This document shows positions 18,167 to 25,730 of a DNA stretch of 64,000 bases, piece after piece. Location: positions 62,001 through 126,000 of the forward strand of contig NZ_FRAS01000006.1 in assembly GCF_900142395.1 (NCBI RefSeq), in the 5' to 3' direction. The position numbers and the translations under genes are program-made. The notes beneath the pieces were generated by a model. The model saw only the letters and a list, made by a program, of their open reading frames with translations. It had not been told where the DNA came from and did not search any database. Origin of the DNA: Hymenobacter psychrotolerans DSM 18569. Its GTDB lineage: Bacteria > Bacteroidota > Bacteroidia > Cytophagales > Hymenobacteraceae. Position 1 is the stretch's first letter, and every line of letters begins with the position of its first letter.

Positions 18167-18835
18167 ATGGAACAGCAACCTACGGCCGCTCCGGCGGCAG
18201 AACCATCGCCCAAAGCCCGCATCAAGCAGGCCTACCTCGAGTACGTGCTGCGCAAAGGCACTCCTCCGGCTTCGGTATACAAGCTCACGCGCAAGCTCGG
18301 CCTGCCGGAGCAGGAATTTTACCGCGTGTATGCCAACTTCGACGCCATTGACCGTGAGCTGTGGGCCGACTTCGGCCGTGAGGCGCGGGCTACCGCCGAG
18401 CGGGAGCCGGTATGGGCGCAATACGGCAGCCGGGAGAAGCTGCTGAGCTTCTACTACACGCTGCTCGAAATTCTGAAGCGTAACCGCAGCTACGCGTTGC
18501 AGGCGCTGCGCCGCTCTTTGCACCGCATGCCCGGGCTCACTTCCCGCGTCCTCGACGATTTTCGGCAGGAATTTGAGGTATTCGTAGACGAAATTCTGCG
18601 GGACGGGCGGCGCACTGAGGAAGTAGCCAGCCGCCCATTGGTGCAGGAACAGTATCCGCGGGCGTTCTGGCAGCAGCTGCTGTTTGTGCTGGGCTATTTC
18701 GCCAAAGATGATACCGTGGACTTTGAGCGCACCGATGCCGCCGTGGAAAAAGCCGTTACGCTCAGCTTCGACCTGATAGGCCGCAACTCCTTCGACTCGG
18801 CCCTGGATTTCGTGCGCTTTCTGGTGCAGAAATAG
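18167..18835 (+). CDS. TetR-like transcriptional regulator
   Basis: A 222-residue helical protein. The N-terminal HTH (about 15-60; IKQAYLEYVLRKGTPPAS, VYKLTRKLGLPEQEFYRVYA) fits TetR DNA-binding domains of the subclass common in Bacteroidota, and the C-terminal all-helical part would be the ligand/dimerisation domain. The ABC1-kinase gene starts 49 bases downstream on the same strand; this pairing suggests joint expression or direct control. The ligand is unknown. Confidence 0.78.
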   Translation: MEQQPTAAPAAEPSPKARIKQAYLEYVLRKGTPPASVYKLTRKLGLPEQEFYRVYANFDAIDRELWADFGREARATAEREPVWAQYGSREKLLSFYYTLLEILKRNRSYALQALRRSLHRMPGLTSRVLDDFRQEFEVFVDEILRDGRRTEEVASRPLVQEQYPRAFWQQLLFVLGYFAKDDTVDFERTDAAVEKAVTLSFDLIGRNSFDSALDFVRFLVQK

Positions 18836-18884
18836 CGACAGGAATGCTTCGTGCTGCCAGTCGCACTTCACGCAACTTCTTTTC

Positions 18885-20192
18885 ATGGACGATTCTCCTA
18901 AGCCCCTCGACTCCCTGCCTACCACCAAAGTGGCGCGGGCGGCCCGCTTTGCCAAAACCGGCCTGCACGTGGGTGCCAACTACGTGAAGCACTACGCCAG
19001 GCGGGCCGTGGGCGCCGAAAGCACCACCGAAGACCTGCACGCTGCCAACGCCGCCGAACTATACGGCACCCTCAGCGAAATGAAAGGCTCGGTGCTGAAA
19101 GTAGCGCAGATGCTGGCCATGGAGAAAAACCTGCTTCCCAGCGCCTACGCCGACCAGTTTGCCCAGGCTCAGTACCAGACTCCGCCACTTTCGGGGCCCT
19201 TGGTGGTTAAGTCCTTCCGGGATGCTTTCGGGAAGTCGCCGTTTGAGGTGTTTGACGAGTTCGACAACCAGGCCCGGCAGGCGGCCAGCATTGGGCAGGG
19301 GCATATGGCGCGCCTGGCCGGCAAGCCGCTGGCCGTGAAAGTCCAGTACCCGGGTGTGGCCGACAGCATCCGCTCCGATATCCGCTTGGTGAAGCCCATA
19401 GCCCTGCGCGTGCTGGGGCTGGATGAGGCCACCGTGCGGCCGTATATGCAGGAAGTGGAAACGCGTCTGCTGGAAGAAACCGACTATGCGCTGGAGCTGC
19501 AGCGCGGCCAGGAAATTGCGGCGGCCTGCGCCGAATTGGCGCATCTGCAGTTTCCGCAGTATTACCCGGCCCTGTCTTCGGCCCGCATCCTTACTATGGA
19601 CTGGCTGCCCGGCCAGCATCTGAAGGAATTTCTGGCTACCGGCCCGCCCCAGGCCGTACGCAACCAGCTGGGCCAGGCCCTCTGGGACTTCTACATGCAT
19701 CAGCTAAACACGCTGCACCGCGTGCACGCTGACCCGCACCCCGGCAATTTTCTGCTGCGGGCTGATGACGGTGGCACCGTAGGCGTACTGGACTTTGGCT
19801 GCGTGAAGGAAGTGCCCGCCGATGTGCACCGGCTGTTTACGGAGCTACTCGCCCCGGAAACCCTCGCCGACTCTACCCGCCTCACGGCGCTGCTGGAAGA
19901 AGCCGGTGTGCTGCGGCCCGAAGATGCCCCGGCTAAACGCACGTTCTACGTAAGTACCATGCAAGCCTCCCTGGAACTGGTGGGGCGTCCGTTCCGCCAG
20001 GCCACGTTCGACTTCGGCGACCCGGCCTACATGCAGAGTCTGTATGCCCTCGGCGACTCCCTGATGCAGCAGCCGGAACTACGCCAGCAGCGGGAGCCCC
20101 GCGGCTCCGAGCACTTCATTTACCTGAATCGTACCTACGTGGGCCTCTACGCGCTACTTACTGAGCTACAAGCCAGTATACGCACCGCTTAA
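18885..20192 (+). CDS. ABC1/AarF/UbiB-family atypical kinase
   Basis: A 435-residue protein-kinase-like fold protein. Visible motifs are the family-specific KxGQ-like region (EMKGSVLKVAQMLAMEKNLL), the A-rich loop replacing the P-loop (QAASIGQGHMARL), VAIK-type lysine (LAVKVQYPGV), the Glu of the C-helix region (LEETDYALE), the catalytic loop VHADPHPGNFLL and the DFG motif (VLDFGCVKE). Members support ubiquinone or other lipid-quinone metabolism; in a menaquinone-type bacterium the exact job is unclear. The TetR-like gene just upstream probably shares its transcript. Confidence 0.88.
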   Translation: MDDSPKPLDSLPTTKVARAARFAKTGLHVGANYVKHYARRAVGAESTTEDLHAANAAELYGTLSEMKGSVLKVAQMLAMEKNLLPSAYADQFAQAQYQTPPLSGPLVVKSFRDAFGKSPFEVFDEFDNQARQAASIGQGHMARLAGKPLAVKVQYPGVADSIRSDIRLVKPIALRVLGLDEATVRPYMQEVETRLLEETDYALELQRGQEIAAACAELAHLQFPQYYPALSSARILTMDWLPGQHLKEFLATGPPQAVRNQLGQALWDFYMHQLNTLHRVHADPHPGNFLLRADDGGTVGVLDFGCVKEVPADVHRLFTELLAPETLADSTRLTALLEEAGVLRPEDAPAKRTFYVSTMQASLELVGRPFRQATFDFGDPAYMQSLYALGDSLMQQPELRQQREPRGSEHFIYLNRTYVGLYALLTELQASIRTA

Positions 20193-20280
20193 GCTATAGA
20201 CGCAGCCGGAAAAACCATATACCCCGGTGCGGGTTCTATGCCGGTTATTTCATTGCTTTTCACGCTCACTTACCCGCTTC

Positions 20281-21138
20281 ATGAAGAAATTCTGGACCCT
20301 TTGCGCCGCGCTGCTGAGCGTGGTTTCCGTGGCTTCGGCCCAAACGCTGAGCTGTTGCGCCAAAGCACCGGCCGGTGCTGCCACCGAGGTGTTTGCCATG
20401 CTGGCTACCAACGAAGAATTTTCCGGCGGCCACGATGCGCCCCTTCCTTTCACGTACTAGGGCGCGGGCAGCATGATAGAATTCAGGACTGCAGATGGCC
20501 AGGCCGGCAAGGCCTTCGAAATCAAGAGCAGCACGCCTTCTGATAAGTACCTGCTCGTGATTCATGAGTGGTGGGGCCTCAACGACTATATCAAGCAGGA
20601 AGCAGCACGCTTTGCGCGGGAGTTGCCCGGCGTCAATGTTATTGCGCTGGATTTGTATGACGGGCAGGTAGCAGCCGATGCCGAGCAGGCCGGCAAGCTG
20701 ATGCAGGGTGTGAAGACGGAACGGGCTCAGAGCATTATCAGAGGAGCGCTGCGCTACGCGGGCCCCAAGGCGCAGGTAGCCAGCATCGGCTGGTGCTTTG
20801 GCGGAGGCTGGAGCATGCAGACGGCGCTACTGGCTGGCTCGCAAGCCAAGGCTTGCGTGGCGTACTACGGCATGCCCGAGAAAGATGTAGCCAAGCTCAA
20901 AACTCTGAATACCGATGTGCTTTTTGTGTTTGCCCAGCAGGACAAATGGATTAATCAGGAAGTGGTAGACCAATTCAAAAAGGACATGGCCGCCGCCAAA
21001 AAAGGCCTCACGGTGAAAGCCTACGACGCCGACCATGCCTTCGCCAACCCTTCCAACCCGAAATACAGCAAGACTTTCGCCGAGGATGCACACGCGGCAT
21101 CGGTAGCGTACCTGAAAAAGAATCTGAAACTGAAGTAG
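20281..21138 (+). pseudogene. Exported dienelactone hydrolase family protein with in-frame TAG
   Basis: The frame runs from ATG 20281 (signal peptide FWTLCAALLSVVSVASAQ) to 21138, with a single amber codon at 20458-20460 (codon 60). Protein similarity continues on both sides with no shift (APLPFTY, stop, GAGSMIEFRTADGQ). Downstream everything needed is present: KYLLVIHEWWGLNDYIKQ, the nucleophile Cys172 in GWCFGGGWSM, the Asp in FAQQDKWI and the His in DADHAFANP. Reinitiation at ATG 20473 would give a 221-residue hydrolase without its signal peptide. A point nonsense mutation (or a sequencing error) is most likely. Confidence 0.85.
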
Positions 21139-21157
21139 CAGCAGCGCTTCGGCAACC

Positions 21158-21186
21158 AAAAAGGCTACCCGGTGGGTAGCCTTTTT
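21158..21186 (+). terminator. Intrinsic terminator after the hydrolase
   Basis: A 13-bp perfect stem, AAAAAGGCTACCC with GGGTAGCCTTTTT, and a 3-base loop. It lies 19 bases after the hydrolase stop. Confidence 0.92.
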
Positions 21187-21277
21187 GCGAGTATACTCTT
21201 TGCGGTTGAATAAGCAGCTGGCAGCAACTAAGCCGATAAACCCGTATATTTTACCTTCCTCCAACCATCTGCTGCAC

Positions 21278-21727
21278 ATGTATTCTGCCGCCCGCCCTAC
21301 CGTCCAGAACCTGCTCGATGAGTACGGTGAAAGCCACCAGAACCCAACCAACAAGCTGGTGCACTGGGTGTGCGTGCCGCTGATTATGTTCTCGATTCTG
21401 GGCCTGCTCTGGTCGGTGCCGGTACCGGGGCCGGTGCGGGCGCTCAGTCCGTGGCTGAACTGGGCGACGCTCGTAATGGTGCTGGCCGTGGGCATGGTGC
21501 TGGTCTGGGCGCTGATGGCGGTTCTGCTGCGGCTGGTAGCGGCGCAGGCGGCACTCCCGCTGTGGGCCGTTTGCCTTATCATCTTCGTGCTGGCCTGGAT
21601 CGGGCAGTTCTGGGGACATAAGGTGGAAGGCAAAAAACCGTCGTTTCTGAAAGACCTGCAGTTTCTGCTTATCGGGCCGCTGTGGCTGCTGCACTTCATC
21701 TACCGGCAGCTGGGCTGGCGCTATTAG
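21278..21727 (+). CDS. Mpo1-like (DUF962) membrane protein
   Basis: A 149-residue integral membrane protein of the Mpo1/YGL010w family. Yeast Mpo1 is an iron-dependent dioxygenase that alpha-oxidises 2-hydroxy fatty acids. Family marks are SHQNPTNKLVHWVCVPLIMF near the N-terminus, which carries two conserved His, and WIGQFWGHKVEGKKPSFLKD, with another His, before the last membrane segment. Four membrane helices are apparent. Homology begins at this ATG (MYSAARPTV), although the frame is open to 21185. It ends 47 bases from the convergent phenylalanine hydroxylase gene. Confidence 0.85.
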   Translation: MYSAARPTVQNLLDEYGESHQNPTNKLVHWVCVPLIMFSILGLLWSVPVPGPVRALSPWLNWATLVMVLAVGMVLVWALMAVLLRLVAAQAALPLWAVCLIIFVLAWIGQFWGHKVEGKKPSFLKDLQFLLIGPLWLLHFIYRQLGWRY

Positions 21728-21774
21728 GCCAGCCCAGCTGCTCTCCTGGCAGCACAACCCCTAGTACCAGGCCT

Positions 21775-22530
21775 TTATTCCAGCAGCCGCGCCTGCAGCT
21801 GCGCCAGACTTTCCGGAAGCTGCTCCATATGGTCCAGCACGAAGTAGAGGTCCTGAAATTTGTCTTTCTCGAACGGCGTTTCCAGCACGCCATCCAGCGT
21901 AAAAGGCAGCCGAACCGGCTCCTGGCCCAGGCTAAACCGCACTTCGCCGTGTGAGGAAAGCAGGCCGGCCCCGTAGATGCGCAGGCCGTCGGGCTGCTGA
22001 ATCAGGCCAAATTCGGCGGTAAACCAGTACAGGCGCGTAAACAGCTCCAGGTTGCCGGGCCAGCGCAGAGAGTGGTGCACCGCCGCCTCGCCCAGGCGCT
22101 GCAGAAAGTCGGCAAATCCGGCATCGGTCAGCAACGGAAGGTGCCCGAACACGTCATGAAACATGTCGGGCTCCTCCAGGTAGTCGAGCTGCTCCAAGGT
22201 GCGCAGCCAGGTAGTCGCCGGAAACTTCTTCTCGGCCAGCAGCCCAAAAAACACCATGTCGTCTACGATGCCGGGCACTACCACCAACTCCCAGCCGGTC
22301 AGCTGTTGCAGCAGAGGGTTTACCTGTCGGAAATCCGGAATTGCCTCGCGGGTGAAGCCGATGCGGCGAATACCGTCCAGAAAAGCATCCGAAGCCCGGC
22401 CCGGCAGCAGCGCCATCTGCCGGTCGAAGAGCAGCTGCCATACGTGCTGGTCGGCGGCGGTGTAGTGGCTATAGTCCTGGGCCAGAAAGTGTTGAACAGA
22501 GGGTGCCGCCGGGGCAAATGCAGTCATCAT
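21775..22530 (-). CDS. phhA: Aromatic amino acid hydroxylase (phenylalanine 4-monooxygenase type)
   Basis: A 251-residue pterin-dependent, non-haem iron monooxygenase that would turn phenylalanine into tyrosine. The iron site is complete: two His in PDMFHDVFGHLPLL and the Glu in LYWFTAEFGLIQ, with YGAGLLSSHGEV following. ATG 22530 (MMTAFAPAAPSVQHFL) is chosen; further upstream in-frame codons run through a terminator hairpin. Its mRNA leader holds a 28-codon peptide with five Tyr codons and a terminator ending 31 bases before the ATG, so tyrosine shortage should raise expression. A divergent paralogue lies immediately upstream on the same strand. Confidence 0.9.
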   Translation of the reverse strand: MMTAFAPAAPSVQHFLAQDYSHYTAADQHVWQLLFDRQMALLPGRASDAFLDGIRRIGFTREAIPDFRQVNPLLQQLTGWELVVVPGIVDDMVFFGLLAEKKFPATTWLRTLEQLDYLEEPDMFHDVFGHLPLLTDAGFADFLQRLGEAAVHHSLRWPGNLELFTRLYWFTAEFGLIQQPDGLRIYGAGLLSSHGEVRFSLGQEPVRLPFTLDGVLETPFEKDKFQDLYFVLDHMEQLPESLAQLQARLLE

Positions 22531-22561
22531 ACGGTAAAAAGAGAAAGTGAGGAAAAAGAAA

Positions 22562-22592
22562 AAGCCTGCCTCCGCGGAGCGAAGACAGGCTT
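22562..22592 (-). terminator. Attenuator terminator of the tyrosine-responsive leader
   Basis: On the minus strand the arms starting AAGCCTG and ending CAGGCTT form a 12-bp stem (two G-T wobbles), a 7-base loop, and then TTTTTCTTTTT. The hairpin ends 31 bases before the phhA start codon, so it can only act on the leader transcript. Its 5' arm can pair instead with the end of the leader-peptide gene (see leader entry). Confidence 0.88.
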
Positions 22593-22616
22593 GGAAAATG
22601 TCGGAGGGCACTGGTT

Positions 22617-22703
22617 TTACCTGCCCGGACACGCTCTGGCCGCTCCGCTTCCCAGGGAAGCGTAATAGGCATAAGCGTAATATCGGGCAGTCATCAAAAT
22701 CAT
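22617..22703 (-). CDS. Tyrosine leader peptide (attenuation) upstream of phhA
   Basis: A 28-codon ORF starting at ATG 22703. The centre reads ARYYAYAYYA: five Tyr within seven residues, far above chance. Four leader segments can be drawn as in a classical attenuator: segment 1 CTGCCCG (22684-22690) just before the Tyr codons pairs with segment 2 CGGGCAG(GT) (22619-22627) at the end of the peptide; segment 2 can instead pair over 8 bases (with wobbles) with segment 3, the 5' arm of the terminator; segments 3 and 4 form the terminator. A ribosome stalled at Tyr codons would cover segment 1 and favour antitermination. Confidence 0.85.
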   Translation of the reverse strand: MILMTARYYAYAYYASLGSGAARACPGR

Positions 22704-22774
22704 GTAGTCAGACGAGTAACAGGTAATCAGGCGGAAGCATGGCGCCCCGTAATGAGGCTTTGGCGGCGTTAGGG

Positions 22775-23521
22775 TTATTCTGAGGCCTGCCCAACCGGCT
22801 CCAGCTGCCAGCCCGAAGCCAGCAGCGCCGACAACTCGGCCACGCTTTCGGTGAGCTGGTCCCAGCTGCTGAGCACGAAATATTGCTCCTGCAGCTGCAG
22901 CTCGCTGTAGGGCGTCTGCAGGGCCGTGGCCAGGTCGAAGGGCAGACGGCGCGCTTCGTCGCCGCTGCACTGATGAATCTCGCCCGACGACGACAGCAGG
23001 CCGGCGCCGTACATCCGGGCCTCACCCCGCTCCTGCACCAGCCCAAACTGCACCGTGAAGCCGTACAGGCGCTCCAGACGAGCCAGTGCCGCCGCATCAT
23101 CGAGGTGCTGCACCGCCACCTGCCCCAAAAACTGCAGGTAATCGGCGAAACCCTGATCCATGAGCAAGGGCGCGTGCCCGAACACGCCGTGGAACAGGTC
23201 TGGCTCCTCAATGAAGTCGAATTGCTCCATCGACCGGATCCAGACCGTGGCCGGGAACTTGCGCTGAGCCAGCAGCCCGAAGAACTCGGCATCGTTGAGC
23301 ATGCCCTCTACCGGCTCCAGCTGCCAGCCGGTGGCTTTCTGCAGGCGGCCGCTTACCTCCGCGAAGTCAGGAATGGCGTTGCGGTGGAAGCCTACCGCCG
23401 CCAGGCCCTGCCAGAACGCTGAGCAGGCCCGCTTGTGCAGAAGCGCCGTCTGGCGGTCGAACAATACTTTCCAGACCAGCTGGTCCTGGGCGGTATACCG
23501 GTTGTAGTGTTGCTGTACCAT
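22775..23521 (-). CDS. Divergent aromatic amino acid hydroxylase paralogue with altered iron site
   Basis: A 248-residue paralogue of the hydroxylase encoded next to it. It keeps the fold (YTAQDQLVWKVLFDRQ, FFGLLAQRKFPATVWIRSM, YGAGLLSSSGEI) and both iron-binding His in PDLFHGVFGHAPLL. The third ligand differs: the family YWFTxEFGL is LYGFTVQFGL here (GTG CAG TTT), so Glu is Gln and the Trp is Gly, and His-Asp/Glu becomes His-Gly. The frame is intact, and the gene has its own promoter and attenuator, so it looks functional but chemically changed. It may be a pseudoenzyme or a hydroxylase with a new substrate. Confidence 0.85.
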   Translation of the reverse strand: MVQQHYNRYTAQDQLVWKVLFDRQTALLHKRACSAFWQGLAAVGFHRNAIPDFAEVSGRLQKATGWQLEPVEGMLNDAEFFGLLAQRKFPATVWIRSMEQFDFIEEPDLFHGVFGHAPLLMDQGFADYLQFLGQVAVQHLDDAAALARLERLYGFTVQFGLVQERGEARMYGAGLLSSSGEIHQCSGDEARRLPFDLATALQTPYSELQLQEQYFVLSSWDQLTESVAELSALLASGWQLEPVGQASE

Positions 23522-23540
23522 AGAAAAAGGGCAGAAAAAA

Positions 23541-23569
23541 AGCCCGGCTCCTGGGAGGAGTCGGGCTTA
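23541..23569 (-). terminator. Attenuator terminator upstream of the divergent hydroxylase
   Basis: On the minus strand AAGCCCGACTCCT pairs with AGGAGCCGGGCTT (13 bp, one wobble) around a 3-base loop, followed by seven T in a row counting the stem end. It ends 19 bases before the ATG. Its 5' arm is perfectly complementary over 12 bases to a segment inside the upstream leader peptide gene (23630-23641), giving an antiterminator. Confidence 0.92.
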
Positions 23570-23607
23570 TCTTGAGGTTTCAGAGAAGTAGTTGCATGAT
23601 GCGCGTC

Positions 23608-23697
23608 TAGCTTCGATACCGGCAAAACAGCCCGACTCCTGTCTGCATGGGGCAGAAGGAATTACGATAGGCACGCGTTGCGGTTAGTAGCATCATG
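23608..23697 (-). CDS. Leader peptide with Tyr and Phe codons (attenuation)
   Basis: A 29-codon ORF from ATG 23697 (a second ATG follows directly). It contains Tyr10, Phe14, Phe24 and Tyr27 (AYRNSFC ... GLFCRYRS). The segment AGGAGTCGGGCT (23641-23630), just after Tyr10 and Phe14, pairs perfectly with the 5' arm of the terminator at 23557-23568. A ribosome held at Tyr10 or Phe14 would leave that segment free and allow antitermination; a ribosome moving on would cover it. The aromatic codons are fewer than in the neighbouring leader, so the sensed amino acid is less certain. Confidence 0.7.
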
Positions 23698-23704
23698 GTG
23701 GGGC

Positions 23705-23712
23705 AAATATAG
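23705..23712 (-). promoter_or_regulatory. -7 element of the leader/hydroxylase transcript
   Basis: TATATTTG on the minus strand matches TAnnTTTG. It ends seven bases before the leader ATG at 23697, so the transcript would start almost at the leader peptide. No clear TTTG is seen at the -33 position. Confidence 0.6.
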
Positions 23713-23800
23713 AATACTTTGCGAATAATCGGTATCGATGCGGGCTTTTTTTGCTTAAGCCGCTCAGCAACACTTGCCGTTTCGGGCTGCTGCCCGCCGG

Positions 23801-24814
23801 CTATTCCAGCTCTTGGCGCAGCTGATACACTTTGCGCAGGTTGCGGATCAGGCGCGCTGATTCCGGGAAGCTGAGCGTCTGGGCACCGTCGGAAGCGGCT
23901 TCCTCAGGCTTTTCGTGGGCTTCGTAGATGATGCCGTCGGCGCCGGCCATCACGCCGGCCAAAGCCATGGCGGGCACATATTCGCGGATGCCGATGCCGT
24001 GCGACGGATCCACAATGACGGGCAGATGCGTCTTTTCTTTCAGAATAGGCACTGCATTCAGGTCCAGGGTGTTGCGCGAGGCCGTTTCGAAGGTGCGGAT
24101 GCCCCGCTCGCAGAGGATCAGCTTCTCATTGCCACCCGAAAACACGTACTCCGCCGACGACAGCAGCTCCTCAATGGTGCCCGAAATGCCGCGCTTGATC
24201 ATCACGGGCTTATCGACGCCGCCCAGCGCATCCAGCAGGTTGAAATTCTGGGTGTTGCGGGCCCCCACCTGGAATACATCCACGTAGTCGTGCATTTCCT
24301 CTACCTGCGACACCTGCATTACCTCCGTCACTATCTTGATGCCGTGGGCCCGCGCCATCTGATGGAACAGTTTCAGGCCATCCATGCCCAGGCCCCGGAA
24401 CGAGTACGGCGACGAGCGGGGCTTAAACACGCCTCCACGCATGATGCGCACGTCATTTTCCACGAGGTGGCGCATAATCAGCTCCATTTGAGCTTCGCTC
24501 TCGATGCTGCACGGGCCGGCCGCCAGCGTGAGGCTCCCCTCCCCGATCCGGACTCCGTCGCCGAGGTCGAGGACGGTGGGGCGCACGCGCCACTTGCGCG
24601 ACACCAGCTTGTAGTCGTCGGACACGCGGTGCACGTCCAGCACGCCGGGCAGCTGGCCCAGCGTCCGCAGGTCTACTTCGGCTTTGCCAATGGCTACCAG
24701 ATAGTGCGCCCGTTGGGTTTTTACTTCGGTGGCTTTGTAGCTGAGGGATTTGATCTGCGCCAGAATTTCCGCTTTAGCGGCTTCTGAAATAGTTGGTTCG
24801 AGTTGAATGATCAT
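23801..24814 (-). CDS. aroF: 3-deoxy-7-phosphoheptulonate (DAHP) synthase, AroF/KDPS-like type
   Basis: A 337-residue type I-beta DAHP synthase, which condenses phosphoenolpyruvate and erythrose 4-phosphate in the first step of the shikimate pathway. It has an N-terminal ferredoxin-like regulatory extension (about 1-70) and a TIM barrel with LAAGPCSIESEAQ (metal Cys), RGGVFKPRSSPYSFRG, QVGARNTQNFNLL, VMIKRG and VDPSHGIGIREYVPAMALAG. It is the last gene of the trp operon, 32 bases after trpA, so supply of the pathway is tied to tryptophan control. Confidence 0.94.
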   Translation of the reverse strand: MIIQLEPTISEAAKAEILAQIKSLSYKATEVKTQRAHYLVAIGKAEVDLRTLGQLPGVLDVHRVSDDYKLVSRKWRVRPTVLDLGDGVRIGEGSLTLAAGPCSIESEAQMELIMRHLVENDVRIMRGGVFKPRSSPYSFRGLGMDGLKLFHQMARAHGIKIVTEVMQVSQVEEMHDYVDVFQVGARNTQNFNLLDALGGVDKPVMIKRGISGTIEELLSSAEYVFSGGNEKLILCERGIRTFETASRNTLDLNAVPILKEKTHLPVIVDPSHGIGIREYVPAMALAGVMAGADGIIYEAHEKPEEAASDGAQTLSFPESARLIRNLRKVYQLRQELE

Positions 24815-24846
24815 GTCAAAAGAGAAGCAAATGAGGGAGAACCGAC

Positions 24847-25626
24847 TCAGGCTAGTACCGAGCGGACAAACTGCTGAGCCGCGGCCGGGGCGTCTTCGGT
24901 GTCTTCCAGAGCCCGGATGAGGGCCGAGCCGATGATAGCGCCTTCGGCATAGCGGCAGGCCTGCCGGAACGAAGCTTTGTCGCTGATGCCGAACCCGATG
25001 AGGCGCGGATTGCGCAGCTGCATGTCCTCAATCCGCTGGAAGTAGGCTTCCTGCACGCCCTCAGCCTGCGTATTCTGGCCGCCCGTAGTGCCCGGCCCCG
25101 ACACGAGGTACAGGAAAGAGTCCGTCAGCTCGTCGATGCGGCGGATGCGGGCGGGGGCCGTCTGGGGCGTCACCAGAAACACCGGCCGCAGGCTGTGGCG
25201 GCGGAAAATTTCCTGATACTCCTGCACGTAGTCGTCGAGGGGCAGGTCGGGCAGAATCACGCCATCTACTCCGGCGGCAGCAGCCTTGCGGCAGAAGTTT
25301 TCCACGCCGAACTGCATCACCGGATTCAGGTAGCCCATCAGCAGAATAGGCGTGTCGGGCACCAGCTCCCGGATGCCCTGCAGCTGGTCGAACAGCACGC
25401 GCAGGTTCATGCCGTTGCGCAGAGCCACCGTACTGCTGGCCTGAATCACCGGCCCGTCGGCCAGCGGATCCGAAAACGGCATCCCGATTTCAATCAGGTC
25501 GGCACCGGCCGCGGCCACGGCCTGGATAAGAGGAACCGTATCGTGCAGGCGCGGGTAGCCGGCCGTGAAGTAGATGTTGAGGAGGCCTTTTCCTTTCTTC
25601 TGGAAAGCCTGTTGAATTCGGTTCAT
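24847..25626 (-). CDS. trpA: Tryptophan synthase alpha subunit
   Basis: A 259-residue TIM-barrel enzyme that splits indole-3-glycerol phosphate and passes indole to TrpB. Catalytic Glu is in DLIEIGMPFSDPLADGPVIQ, catalytic Asp in GVILPDLPLDDY, and the phosphate-binding stretch GPGTTGGQ is present along with LIGFGISDKASF. It lies 104 bases after trpB; that gap shows no terminator. Seventh gene of the trp operon. Confidence 0.96.
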   Translation of the reverse strand: MNRIQQAFQKKGKGLLNIYFTAGYPRLHDTVPLIQAVAAAGADLIEIGMPFSDPLADGPVIQASSTVALRNGMNLRVLFDQLQGIRELVPDTPILLMGYLNPVMQFGVENFCRKAAAAGVDGVILPDLPLDDYVQEYQEIFRRHSLRPVFLVTPQTAPARIRRIDELTDSFLYLVSGPGTTGGQNTQAEGVQEAYFQRIEDMQLRNPRLIGFGISDKASFRQACRYAEGAIIGSALIRALEDTEDAPAAAQQFVRSVLA

Positions 25627-25730
25627 ACGTTAAGTTCTCGCAGTGTCACGCAGTGGGTGGCGCAGAGCTTCGCAGTGAACGGCCACTCCGAAACCCGGCG
25701 GCAACCACTGCGAAATCCTGCGTGAAAAGG

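Noticed and set aside
20458..20460. Amber codon read as pyrrolysine or programmed read-through
   Set aside because: No sign of the needed machinery, TAG ends other genes in this window, and the position is in a linker rather than at an active site.
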